64,000 nt of DNA from Luteolibacter luteus. GTDB lineage: Bacteria > Verrucomicrobiota > Verrucomicrobiia > Verrucomicrobiales > Akkermansiaceae. The position numbers and the translations under genes are program-made. Under the pieces are notes generated by a model. It did no database searches, was not told where the DNA came from, and was given only the letters and a program-made list of their open reading frames with translations. Positions 8,629 to 16,858 of the stretch are shown one piece after another; position 1 is the first letter of the stretch; each line of letters opens with the position of its first letter. Location: assembly GCF_012913485.1 (NCBI RefSeq), contig NZ_CP051774.1, forward strand, positions 5,084,001-5,148,000, read 5' to 3'.

Positions 8629-10874
8629 TGACAGGAGTGACCGATTCAAGTTCCGACATCAAAATCAACCGACCGGCCTTTTGGGTCGCGCTGATTCCCG
8701 GCGTCCTTCTCATCGCCTTCTTCGCCTACATGCGGCTGGTGGTTTTCCACGATCGTGTCTTTCCCCTTTCGTCCTCCTTGCCGCTCCTGCTCTGCCTGTG
8801 GAGCCGCAGCCTGCGCCTGCTCTATGGCATGGCGGTCCTCCTATCGATCATCACACTGCTCAAGGTCTATGTCGTCCTGCCCGAGGGGACCTACACGCGG
8901 GAATACGAGTTGGTGACCCTAGTCTCGCAGATGACGAATATCTGGGTCGTGGTGCTGGTGCTGCACGGGCTTCTGGTCGCGCGCGCCAAGCTCGAGCGGC
9001 GGAATGCCGATCTCGCCTTGGCCAATGCGGAGCTGGAAAACAGCAACTCCGAACTCGCTGCCAGCAACGAGGAACTCGCCGCACGTGAGGAGGAGATCTC
9101 GCAGCAAAATGAGGAACTGCAAAGCCAGGCGGAGGAACTCGAACAACAGTCGGAGGAGCTCCGCCAGCAGACCGAGGAGATGGAGCAGCAGGGGGCGGAG
9201 CTCATGGGCCTCAACCAGGAACTCGGCCGCCGCGAGCGCGGTCTCGAGACCCTCCTGAATTCCGGGCGCTGGATGCTGAATGATGTCTCGGAGGCTTTCG
9301 TCATGAGTGGCGTCTGCCAGGCCGGTATCCAGATTCTTTCCGATGAAGCCGAAGCGGCCGATGTCGCATCCTGCGCCGATGATCGCTACGAGGTTTGGGG
9401 TGATGCCGGTTTCGGTCTGCAGGGCCGGAAGGAGGAGGAGATTCCCTTCGAGCAATCCTTCGCCGCGCTGGTGATGGAAAGCGGGCGCACCGCCTCCATC
9501 GAGGACATGCGCTTGCGGCCCGATATCATGCTGCCCGTGCCGCGGCTGGGCCGGTCCTTCCTTTCCGCGATGGCCTCGCCCATTTGGCACGATGGGAAAA
9601 TCGTGGCGACGCTCTGCTTCTACAGCTCGCTGCCTCGCCAGTGGAGCGAGCATGATTTCAGTATCGCGGAGTGGCTCGCCTCGCAGGCTTCGTTTGCGCT
9701 TCAGTCGCTCCGCTTCCAGCGCGAACTCGAGGACAAGCGCCTTGAGGCGGAAGACGCCGCCCGTCAAAAGAGCCGCTTCCTTGCCGCGATCTCGCATGAC
9801 GTCCGCACGCCCGCGAATGCGATTTCCCTGTTGGCCGAGCTGATCCAGCGGTCCTCCGCCGATCCGAAGATGGCTCCCGAAGTGCCGAAGCTCGCCAAGA
9901 ACCTCTGGGACAATGCGAGGCTGCTGGTGGACCTCGTCAGCGATGTGCTGGATCTTACCCGTCTCGACTCCGGCCACGCCGAGTTGAACGTCTCGGACTT
10001 TGGACTGGTCGATCTGCTTCGTGGCGAAGTTTCCCAAGGCCAGACCCTTGCCAATCGAAAAGGGGTTCCGATCACGGGCGAGTTCCCGGAGGAGGAAATT
10101 CAGCTGGCGACCGACCGCACGAAGCTCTCCCGCATCGTGGCGAACCTCTTGGGGAATGCGGTGAAATTCACCGAATCCGGTGAGATCCACGTCTCCTGCA
10201 AGCCGGTGAAAGGCGGTGCCCAGATCCAGATTGCCGACACCGGTTGCGGGATTCCTGAGGAAGCGCTCAAGCAGGTGTTTGACGAGTTCTTCCAGCTCCG
10301 CAATCCGGAGCGGGACCGCGAGAAGGGAACGGGCCTCGGCCTTGCCATTTGCCGCCGCCTTGCCGCCAGTCTGGATGCGACCATCTCCGTGGACAGCAAG
10401 GTGGGGGATGGATCCACCTTCACGATCTTCGTGCCTGACAAGGCGCGCCGGGAATCCACACCCGCCGTAATGCCGGAAGTGGCGACCGAGCCCGTCGCGG
10501 TCGATTTCTCATCGGTCCTGCATGGCCTCCGCGTGCTGTTGATCGAGGACAACGAAGTCGCACGCATCGCCGTCGGAGAGTTGATCACGAGAGAGGGTGC
10601 CATCGTTTCCTCCGCCGCCACCGGTCGCGAGGGGCTTCGCTTGCTGGAAGAGGGGGGATACGATGCTCTCTTGCTGGATCTGAATCTGCCGGACATGGAT
10701 GGCAGCGAGATTCTCCAGCGCCTCCAGATCGATCGCCCGGCAGACTTGCGCCGTATCGTCGTGATTACCGGAGATGCGCGCTACGAGCGGGTCGAGCAAT
10801 CCAAGGCGCTCGGAGCCGATCTTCTGCTCGCGAAGCCGCTCAGTCTCGCACGCCTTTGCGACGGCTTGAAGTGA
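8628..10874 (+). CDS. Hybrid sensor histidine kinase (membrane-coiled coil-GAF-HisKA-HATPase-receiver)
   Basis: 748 residues. Hydrophobic segments at about 18-40, 50-82 and 95-118 form a membrane anchor. A heptad-rich coiled coil follows (about 122-205, repeated EEL and AEEL units). A GAF-like domain spans about 210-365. HisKA has its phospho-acceptor His390 in FLAAISHDVRTPANAIS. The HATPase has N box NLLGNAVKF, G1 DTGCGIP and G2 GTGLGLAICRR. A C-terminal receiver (about 633-748) has phospho-acceptor Asp684 in LLLDLNLPDMDG and Lys736. The ATG overlaps the CheR stop. Similar EEL-type coiled coils join CheR and kinase parts in fused CheB-CheR kinases, so this pair may be a split version. Confidence 0.92.
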   Translation: MTGVTDSSSDIKINRPAFWVALIPGVLLIAFFAYMRLVVFHDRVFPLSSSLPLLLCLWSRSLRLLYGMAVLLSIITLLKVYVVLPEGTYTREYELVTLVSQMTNIWVVVLVLHGLLVARAKLERRNADLALANAELENSNSELAASNEELAAREEEISQQNEELQSQAEELEQQSEELRQQTEEMEQQGAELMGLNQELGRRERGLETLLNSGRWMLNDVSEAFVMSGVCQAGIQILSDEAEAADVASCADDRYEVWGDAGFGLQGRKEEEIPFEQSFAALVMESGRTASIEDMRLRPDIMLPVPRLGRSFLSAMASPIWHDGKIVATLCFYSSLPRQWSEHDFSIAEWLASQASFALQSLRFQRELEDKRLEAEDAARQKSRFLAAISHDVRTPANAISLLAELIQRSSADPKMAPEVPKLAKNLWDNARLLVDLVSDVLDLTRLDSGHAELNVSDFGLVDLLRGEVSQGQTLANRKGVPITGEFPEEEIQLATDRTKLSRIVANLLGNAVKFTESGEIHVSCKPVKGGAQIQIADTGCGIPEEALKQVFDEFFQLRNPERDREKGTGLGLAICRRLAASLDATISVDSKVGDGSTFTIFVPDKARRESTPAVMPEVATEPVAVDFSSVLHGLRVLLIEDNEVARIAVGELITREGAIVSSAATGREGLRLLEEGGYDALLLDLNLPDMDGSEILQRLQIDRPADLRRIVVITGDARYERVEQSKALGADLLLAKPLSLARLCDGLK

Positions 10875-10876
10875 GT

Positions 10877-11314
10877 TCAGTGCCGTTTCAATCCGGCGGT
10901 GATCTCGCCCAAGAGCGAGCGGAGGTCTGCAGGGCTGACAGGCTTTGAGACCAATCTTTGCATGCCGGCTTCCTCGCAGCGGCGGCGGGTTTCCGCTTCG
11001 TCGTAGCCGCTCAGCGCGATGATTACGGGAACTCCGTTGGATCCGGCGCGGGCTTGCCGGATTTGCCGCGTGGCTTCCAGCCCGTCCATGCCGGGCATCG
11101 AGATATCCATGAGGATCACTTGGGGATCGAAGTCTCCTGCGGCCTCCACCGCTTCCTCACCGCTGTAGACCACCATGACCTCGTAGCCCTCCATCTTCAG
11201 GAACATTCCCATGATGTCGGCGGCATTCTTTCCGTCATCGGCGACCATCACCCGGAAGGGGCGTTCGCCGGAGCCATTCGTCGATAAAGGGAGAGCGTCG
11301 GAACCGGAGGACAT
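10877..11314 (-). CDS. Single-domain response regulator (receiver only)
   Basis: 145 residues. After an approximately 18-residue N-terminal tail there is one receiver domain: acidic pair VMVADD, phospho-acceptor Asp in VILMDISMPGMDGLEATRQIR, Ser in IALSGYD, and Lys in LVSKPVSPADLRSLL. It has no output domain. It is convergent with the hybrid kinase, with stops 2 bases apart, so it is a likely but unproven phosphorelay partner. Its own promoter would lie in the AT-richer 11315-11504 region, shared divergently with the DUF892-like gene. Confidence 0.9.
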   Translation of the reverse strand: MSSGSDALPLSTNGSGERPFRVMVADDGKNAADIMGMFLKMEGYEVMVVYSGEEAVEAAGDFDPQVILMDISMPGMDGLEATRQIRQARAGSNGVPVIIALSGYDEAETRRRCEEAGMQRLVSKPVSPADLRSLLGEITAGLKRH

Positions 11315-11504
11315 GTTTGCCGCATGCTATCGGTCGCAATCGTGCAAAATCAAGCGTTCCTCTCCGTGCAAAATTCCATGAGTTCAATTGCAAAAAGCCG
11401 CCTATCCCGGGAAACGAAGGTTACGAGATCGTCCCAGTTGTTAGTATGCAATCACTCATGAATCCTTGCATCTTGGCCTAGCCACTGCGAGCGTGCTCTG
11501 CTCT

Positions 11505-11990
11505 ATGGACGACTCCCTTCTACCTCCTTATTTTCGTCGTTTCCGGCGGATTTATAGCTGCGAGCTTCAGCTGATGAGCTTTCTGCCGGAACTCCAGTCC
11601 CGTACTGCCAGCAGGCTGCTTGCCACCCAAATCGGGGAGCTGATCGATTTCTGCCGGACGAGGAGAAATACCCTCGAGTTGCTGGCGCTCGAACATCCCG
11701 TTTCCGCGGCCGGAGATCAGTGCTCGGAAATGGCGCGGCTCATCCAGTCGCAGCGTCAATTGCTCTCGGGGGAAGTGGCCAGCCACCTTCAAAACGACTT
11801 TGTTTCCGACATCTGCGAGGCCGTTCACTGCAAGTTGATTCAGGATTACAGCTTGGCGCGGAGCTTTGCCTCGAAGCTGAAATTCCAAGAGGATGCCAAG
11901 AAGTTCGATGAAGTCATCGATCAACTGATGACCCGTTTCCCGAGGCTCTGGGATCGCATGGATCTTGGTGTTCTGGAGTCGGCTGCCTGA
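11505..11990 (+). CDS. DUF892 (YciF)-like four-helix protein
   Basis: 161 residues from the ATG at 11505. The pattern fits the ferritin-like DUF892/YciF family: YSCELQLMSFLPELQSRT (compare E-x-Q-L-x-x-x-L-P-x in YciF), a middle helix with CSEMARLIQSQRQLL, then ICEAVHCKLIQDYSLARSFA and a final helix ending in VIDQLM. The usual metal-ligand glutamates are not obvious, so the iron role is doubtful. YciF-type proteins are linked to stress responses. It lies divergent from the receiver gene. Confidence 0.55.
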   Translation: MDDSLLPPYFRRFRRIYSCELQLMSFLPELQSRTASRLLATQIGELIDFCRTRRNTLELLALEHPVSAAGDQCSEMARLIQSQRQLLSGEVASHLQNDFVSDICEAVHCKLIQDYSLARSFASKLKFQEDAKKFDEVIDQLMTRFPRLWDRMDLGVLESAA

Positions 11991-12228
11991 GGGGCGCCTG
12001 AGTAGTTCTCGACGGGGAGCCGCTAAGCCCTTGCTTATCGTTTCCCGCCCCATGGCCCGCGTTGTTTTTCGGCTCCGGATGATCTTTTGATTCCAAGGAG
12101 CGTTGGGCGGCTGGCGTCGGACTTATGTTGTTCTTATGGCCGCGGTCGCGGTGAATGCTAGGAGGACCTTGCTTTCGGGCTGGCATCCTACGGGCTGGGG
12201 AGAAGGCAAAATCTAAAAAGACGAAGCC

Positions 12229-12519
12229 ATGCCATCTGCAGACCAAACCGATGACACCCTCGACCCCGTAAGCAACACGGTCCAAATCACCTCTCGTCAG
12301 CTGGACCGCGGCGATTGTCGTATCGGTGACTGGGTGAAAGGGAGCGATATTCCGGAATGGACGGACGAGGGAGGGCCGCGCCGTTTCACCCCTGGAAGTG
12401 TGGTTATTTCACCGGAGGCAGGGGTGATCGGCGGCATCGTCCCTGCCGGGCATCCCGTGCAGTGGGTTTTCGAGCCGGGGGAGCTCGATGGCGAGTTGGT
12501 CTGGCGGCGGGAGGAGTAG
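12229..12519 (+). CDS. Small hypothetical protein
   Basis: 96 residues from an ATG preceded by AAAAAGACGAAGCC. Acidic overall, with no signal peptide or membrane segment. The region ITSRQLDRGDCRIGDWVKG followed by GSVVISPEAGVIGGIVPAGHPVQWVFEP suggests a compact all-beta domain. I recognise no family. A longer overlapping minus-strand frame (12409-12846) has unlikely composition, which favours this one. Confidence 0.5.
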   Translation: MPSADQTDDTLDPVSNTVQITSRQLDRGDCRIGDWVKGSDIPEWTDEGGPRRFTPGSVVISPEAGVIGGIVPAGHPVQWVFEPGELDGELVWRREE

Positions 12520-12666
12520 TTCCACCCCGCGAAATGCATTCCCTGCGCCGCGCTCTGCACGAACCAAGGCTGGGGCGACATGGGATGCATGCTGCGATTC
12601 CTTCGTCTTCAGCGCTTGGGGAGCCCACACCCTTGTCCGGCACAGGAGCCGCTGGTATCTCTTGTC

Positions 12667-13131
12667 ATGAAGCAGCAATCCAAATCCACGAAAGGCGACT
12701 TTGAGCCGGATGCTGGCGGTACCGGCACCGCATTTGGAGCCGGAGGAGGGGCAATCGTCGGAGGGATCGTAGGATCCTTGGGCGGTCCTGGCGGCACGGT
12801 CATCGGGGCCTTGGTCGGCGCGGCCGCTGGCGGAGCGGTAGGTCATGCCATCGGTGCCGGAGGTTGGGCCGATTCAAATGAGCAGTATTGGCGCGAGAAC
12901 ATCACGCGACAGTCCTTCTTCCAAACCGGCTTCAATTATGAGGACTACGCGGAGGCTCTCCGTCTCGGCTACGAACACTGCCGCTCTCAGCCCGGCGGCA
13001 GCTTCGATGAAAACGAAGCTCGCTTGGCCACGGAGTGGGAACGCGTGAAGGGACCATCCCGTCTCACATGGGAGCAAGCCCGGCATGCCACGCGTGCCGC
13101 TTGGGAGCGCCTCGATCGCGGGGACTTCTAA
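12667..13131 (+). CDS. Glycine-zipper protein with soluble C-terminal domain
   Basis: 154 residues from the ATG at 12667. A polar N-terminus is followed by a long Gly/Ala-rich hydrophobic stretch with GxxxG spacing (about residues 22-68: GAGGGAIVGGIVGSLGGPGG and onward), a glycine-zipper membrane-associating segment. Residues 75-154 form a soluble part with FFQTGFNYEDYAEALRLGYEHC and RLTWEQARHATRAAWERL. This layout is seen in small stress-associated proteins of several phyla. It ends at a strong terminator, so it appears to be the last gene of its transcript. Confidence 0.72.
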   Translation: MKQQSKSTKGDFEPDAGGTGTAFGAGGGAIVGGIVGSLGGPGGTVIGALVGAAAGGAVGHAIGAGGWADSNEQYWRENITRQSFFQTGFNYEDYAEALRLGYEHCRSQPGGSFDENEARLATEWERVKGPSRLTWEQARHATRAAWERLDRGDF

Positions 13132-13143
13132 GCCGAAAAAACA

Positions 13144-13177
13144 AAACCCCCGCCTCGCGAACGAAGCGGGGGTTTCT
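13144..13177 (+). terminator. Rho-independent terminator after the glycine-zipper gene
   Basis: The stem AAACCCCCGC pairs with GCGGGGGTTT around a loop of 12 bases, 12 bp after the stop codon. The stem is flanked by A-runs on the left and T on the right. Confidence 0.85.
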
Positions 13178-13362
13178 AGCCCTCCACGCACCGCAGGCGG
13201 GCGGCGCGAGTGCTCATGACCGGTGCATCATGGCACACCCAACCTTAAGATAAGATTAGGATCCGGGAAAATTATCATTCCCAAAATCGGACGCGGGGTG
13301 ATCGCGGGCTCTCCGTCCCTGACAAACCTGCGATTTGCGCTAACTTCTCCTTCCGTCCTCTC

Positions 13363-13626
13363 ATGGCTGTTGTCCTCAATTCTGATCTCGTTCCCAGCGC
13401 TCTCCGGCCGCAAGTCGAGGATCTTGTGCGCAAGCGCTATCACCAGCCCTTGGACATCGAATGGCGGAATGCACCGGAGTCTGGCAAAGTCCTTCTGGAG
13501 CTTCCGAGCGGCTTGGTAGGGCCCCAAGGCGGGCATTGGGATCCTTTGGAGGGCTCGCTGGCGGATCTTACCTCGCTGATGTCCGGCTCGATCGACCAAG
13601 AGATTCACGATTTCCTCGGGCGCTGA
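13363..13626 (+). CDS. Small hypothetical protein
   Basis: 87 residues, starting MAVVLNSDLVPSALRPQVEDLVRKRY, followed by a possible beta part (LDIEWRNAPESGKVLLELPSGLVG) and a C-terminal helix ending in FLGR. It has no signal peptide or membrane segment. The opposite-strand frame 13228-13608 covers the same bases, but its codons put rare residues where this frame looks protein-like. I recognise no family. Confidence 0.5.
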   Translation: MAVVLNSDLVPSALRPQVEDLVRKRYHQPLDIEWRNAPESGKVLLELPSGLVGPQGGHWDPLEGSLADLTSLMSGSIDQEIHDFLGR

Positions 13627-13793
13627 AAGAAGGAACGCTCAAGCCTATCCTACGCGATCGCGTAATTCCGAGGCGCGTAATTTTAGGTAATCCTGCTCTC
13701 TGCCGGATCCACGCCCTAAATTGGATTCGGCAAGGCCGATGGAGCCCTGAAATCCATTTGTCCTGACACAGAGCGCCTACCGTATGTTCATGT

Positions 13794-13836
13794 GACCGGC
13801 CCCGGAAGTTTCCTCCTCCGTGGCCGGTCCCTTTTT
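13794..13836 (+). terminator. Strong rho-independent terminator in a 440-bp gene-free stretch
   Basis: The stem GACCGGCC (13794-13801) pairs with GGCCGGTC (13822-13829) and is followed by CCTTTTTAT. It lies 168 bp past the nearest upstream stop (13626). The stretch 13627-14066 has no convincing gene. Either the hypothetical gene has a long 3' end or a small RNA of up to about 200 nt ends here. Confidence 0.8.
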
Positions 13837-14066
13837 ATCTCATAGGTGGCCACTGGCAGTGGAAGGCTCGCGGCTTCTTGTGAGACCTTGGCGGAGCATG
13901 CACCATCTCTGCGGACCGAGCATTTCGGGAATCTTCCTGCCCTTTGGCGGGGAGGCATGGTTCTACTGCCAACTCATCAGGGAGTGGAAAGCGCCTGATC
14001 AAATTCTTCTATTTAACAGGCGGATCAGGGCCGGTTGGCAGAGGTCCCCTCGCGGTGTTCAGTCTT

Positions 14067-14882
14067 TCAAAAGAGCAGCGGATGCTCCTCCCGCGGCTTC
14101 CGGCTCGGCGTCGGCCGCACCGGCTCGTAAGGACGCGCCTTTCGAACCCAATCTGCCAACTGGTCCCGTTCCGCTGTCCAGAATTCTTCCATTTGTGGGG
14201 ACGGCGGCGCGGGCAATTGATCCACCCCGGCCAACAGGGTTTCGACGTTTCCCACCGCGCAATTGGCAAAGATCTGCATCGCCTCGTCAGCTCTCGCCAA
14301 GGGAAGCCGGAGGCTCACCGGCACCAGTGGCTTCATCAGTCCCGCCGGGTAGCGGTGAAAGGGGAGTTCCGGCCAAGCGACACGATACAAGCATCTCGCC
14401 ACCGAACCGAAGACGTGCCGGAAAGCGGGTAGCAGCGGTCCGACCACTCCCTCTTCGCGCCGCAATCCGACCACCAAGGCCTCCCCACTCGTTTCCATCG
14501 CAAGCCACCAGGGCGGCCCCTGCCAAGTCCCGGCTCGGTTGAAAGGCGGCCGATGTTCCAGCAGCAGGATCCGTTCGAGCTCGATGGCCTCCAATGCTGT
14601 GGTGCAGGCTTCCCACTCGATCCGCTGAATCCGTGCCACCAGCCGCAGGGTCCTCCGCGGATGCCGCTCCGGCGTCACATGCCGGTAGCTGCCAAGCCGA
14701 TCCCGCAGGCATGCCGATTGGCCGATGTAGAGCAAGCGCCCGGTGCCATCGAAGAAACGATAGACCCCGGGCTGCCTCGGCAGGGCCGTGAAAAACTCCG
14801 CCCCGAACCGCATCACGAGCGGATTGGCCAGATGGAACAAGCCCGGTTGGCGACCGCGCTTGCTTGGGGTGGAGTCCTTCAT
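14067..14882 (-). CDS. GIY-YIG nuclease-domain protein (UvrC N-domain-like)
   Basis: 271 residues from the ATG at 14882; a TTG at 14921 would add 13. The GIY-YIG core is near residues 35-120: PGVYRFFDGTGRLLYIGQSACLRDRL, with the GVY and YIG halves about 10 residues apart, the catalytic Arg-type segment RLGSYRHV, and EAIELERILLLEHRPPFNR with the metal-binding Glu and the Asn. The rest has no UvrC helix-hairpin-helix or RNase H domain, so this is not UvrC itself. Stand-alone GIY-YIG proteins with this core include Cho-like nucleases. The C-terminal 140 residues are unassigned. It probably nicks DNA at lesions or branches. Confidence 0.82.
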   Translation of the reverse strand: MKDSTPSKRGRQPGLFHLANPLVMRFGAEFFTALPRQPGVYRFFDGTGRLLYIGQSACLRDRLGSYRHVTPERHPRRTLRLVARIQRIEWEACTTALEAIELERILLLEHRPPFNRAGTWQGPPWWLAMETSGEALVVGLRREEGVVGPLLPAFRHVFGSVARCLYRVAWPELPFHRYPAGLMKPLVPVSLRLPLARADEAMQIFANCAVGNVETLLAGVDQLPAPPSPQMEEFWTAERDQLADWVRKARPYEPVRPTPSRKPREEHPLLF

Positions 14883-15014
14883 CGGAGTGTCCGATTCTGC
14901 ACCGCGGCGACTCCTCCTCAAGTCCGCAAGACCCGCGAAAGTCCGGTTCGGAGGAAATAAGCCTCCGGGCCGGGCTTCTTGATCCTTCGCGAAAATCTCT
15001 CCACGCTCATCGCC

Positions 15015-15932
15015 ATGCCGTATCTTCCGAAGACTCTTCTCGCCGTGGTCACCGTCGTGGCCGCCGGCGGCTTTTGGGCCGTTACGGAAGCCAGGGATTC
15101 TGGCATGGCCGCCTTCGCGAAATCACTGGCCAATGGGATCGATTCCCGTCTCGCGGGAAAAAAGGCGTCGGGCGCGACCATGGAGGTCTTTTCCTCCAAG
15201 AATCACCCGGCTAAGAAATATGTCCGGAATCCCCAGCTCTGGTGTGCCGATTTCGTACCACAACTGACCGGCTGTTCCGTTTGGAAGCCCCCGCTTGATT
15301 ACGTGGGGGAGCGCTACGGCGGTGTGATGATTACCTCCCGCCACATCCTCTTCTGCAGGCACGCCCACCCGGCCTGGGATGGGGGATGGATGAAGGTTCA
15401 GCCGCAGGTCATCCGCTTTGTCACTGCCGACAACAAGGTCGTGGACATGAAACTTGTCGCGAATGTGGACTCGCCGAAGGTGGATCTCTGTGTGGGTCTC
15501 TTGGATGATGATGTGCCAGAGGGCATCCATGTGGCTCCGCTCATGCCAGCGATGTCGCCTGAGCAGGGCAGGGAACTCATGGGCATGAACGTACCGGATC
15601 TTTCCATCTCCCAAGCCGGCAAGCGTCCGAATGGAAAGAGCAATGAAGCCATGGCCTATGTGGGCACCGCGGCGGGCTCGCCATCCGTGGCCACCCGGAA
15701 GCCATGGAGCTACGAGGTCTATCAAGGGGACTCGGGCACTCCGCGCTTCTACATCACTCCCAAGGGGCTCGCTCTCTATCAACTCACGGGTGCCGGGGAT
15801 GTATCGGGCAATCTCGCTCATCTCAAGGAACTCATTGCCGCCTGCGATGCCAACGCCGTGGAGCGCGGCGTCCTGAAAAAGCCGACCGGCAAGCAGCCGA
15901 AGGTCCTGGATCTTCCGGTCCCCCCGAAGTGA
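15015..15932 (+). CDS. Secreted trypsin-like serine protease (divergent)
   Basis: 305 residues from the ATG at 15015, chosen because it opens directly on an export signal (MPYLPKTLLAVVTVVAAGG). A chymotrypsin-fold triad can be read: His in VMITSRHILFC (compare the TAAHC element), Asp in SPKVDLCVGLLDD, and Ser in YQGDSGTPRF. Six Cys residues are present. The spacing is short and the strand sequences are poorly conserved, so it is a remote member. It is probably periplasmic or secreted. The neighbouring EF-hand gene is in the same direction, 175 bp downstream. Confidence 0.65.
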   Translation: MPYLPKTLLAVVTVVAAGGFWAVTEARDSGMAAFAKSLANGIDSRLAGKKASGATMEVFSSKNHPAKKYVRNPQLWCADFVPQLTGCSVWKPPLDYVGERYGGVMITSRHILFCRHAHPAWDGGWMKVQPQVIRFVTADNKVVDMKLVANVDSPKVDLCVGLLDDDVPEGIHVAPLMPAMSPEQGRELMGMNVPDLSISQAGKRPNGKSNEAMAYVGTAAGSPSVATRKPWSYEVYQGDSGTPRFYITPKGLALYQLTGAGDVSGNLAHLKELIAACDANAVERGVLKKPTGKQPKVLDLPVPPK

Positions 15933-16107
15933 GCCCGGCATTCGCGGACTGAAGGTGTTGGAAGTGGGCAGCTTGCAAAGCTCGCGGGCGATTTGCAGCT
16001 GGAGTTGCCTGCCTCTGATGGTGGAGAATTCACGGCTTTCCTTGCAGTTGCAAGGATGTCGCTCTCCGCGGGGCGCAGGCACCGGGTTTGCTCGATCCCG
16101 CCCTACC

Positions 16108-16773
16108 ATGAGAAACCAATCCTTGCTCCATTCGCTCCTCGCGGCAGCCGGGCTCGCCATCGGAACCAGCGGAACCGCGCTTGCCGGTGGTTTCGACACC
16201 GCGATCTTCGTCGGTGCCGATCTCGACGTCTCCGGAAGCCTCAATACCACCGAATTCAACACAACACTCGATGCCGGACTGTCCGTCCGGGCTCAGGCGA
16301 AGGCCTTCCGCCGCGCCGATATCAACCGGGACGACTCGATTCAGATCAATGAATGGCTGATCTTCGACGGCCAGATCGTTCCCGGTAACAAACTGGAACG
16401 GATCTTCTATCGATCCGATCTCGGGATCGATGGCAGCCTCACCTTTGACGAATTCAGCAGCGCCTATGCCGCCAAGGTCTCGCTCGTGAATATCCGGCGC
16501 TTCTTTCTCCGTGCCGATGTGAATGCCGACACCACCGTCACCCTGCAGGAATATTTGAACCTGCGCCGCGGTATCACCCCGGTGGGCGAAAGCCTCACCA
16601 TCTTCCAGCTCGCCGATTTTAATGGCAACAGTCAGCTCACCGTGGACGAGTTCGGGAACTTCTATGCGCGCTCCGCGAAGGAAGCCAAGATCCAGACCCG
16701 CTTTGCCCGTTTGGACGCCGATGCGGACGGATTCCTCACGACGAGTGAATGGAATCCCGGCGTGCGTCCCTGA
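16108..16773 (+). CDS. Exported EF-hand protein
   Basis: 221 residues from the ATG at 16108. The signal peptide is MRNQSLLHSLLAAAGLAIG with an ALA-GG cleavage site. About six EF-hand-like loops follow: DLDVSGSLNTTEF, DINRDDSIQINEW, DLGIDGSLTFDEF, DVNADTTVTLQEY, DFNGNSQLTVDEF and DADADGFLTTSEW. Several keep the D-x-D/N-x-D/S-G pattern and the position-12 Glu, so Ca2+ binding is likely. It acts outside the cytoplasm. Role unknown. Confidence 0.82.
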   Translation: MRNQSLLHSLLAAAGLAIGTSGTALAGGFDTAIFVGADLDVSGSLNTTEFNTTLDAGLSVRAQAKAFRRADINRDDSIQINEWLIFDGQIVPGNKLERIFYRSDLGIDGSLTFDEFSSAYAAKVSLVNIRRFFLRADVNADTTVTLQEYLNLRRGITPVGESLTIFQLADFNGNSQLTVDEFGNFYARSAKEAKIQTRFARLDADADGFLTTSEWNPGVRP

Positions 16774-16813
16774 ACGCGAGCCTGATTTTCCGAGCTACAT
16801 TGGTATAGCCAGA

Positions 16814-16856
16814 GAGGCGGCTTCCCTTGGGCTTTTGGGGGAGCCGCCTTATTCTT
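16814..16856 (+). terminator. Rho-independent terminator between convergent genes
   Basis: The stem GGCGGCT (16816-16822) pairs with AGCCGCC (16842-16848), extended by TCCC and GGGG. TTATTCTT follows. It serves the EF-hand gene; the next gene is convergent. Confidence 0.75.
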
Positions 16857-16858
16857 GC

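Noticed and set aside
13820-14542. 240-residue plus-strand frame
   Set aside because: It is mostly antisense to the GIY-YIG gene and is Pro/Arg-rich without domains.
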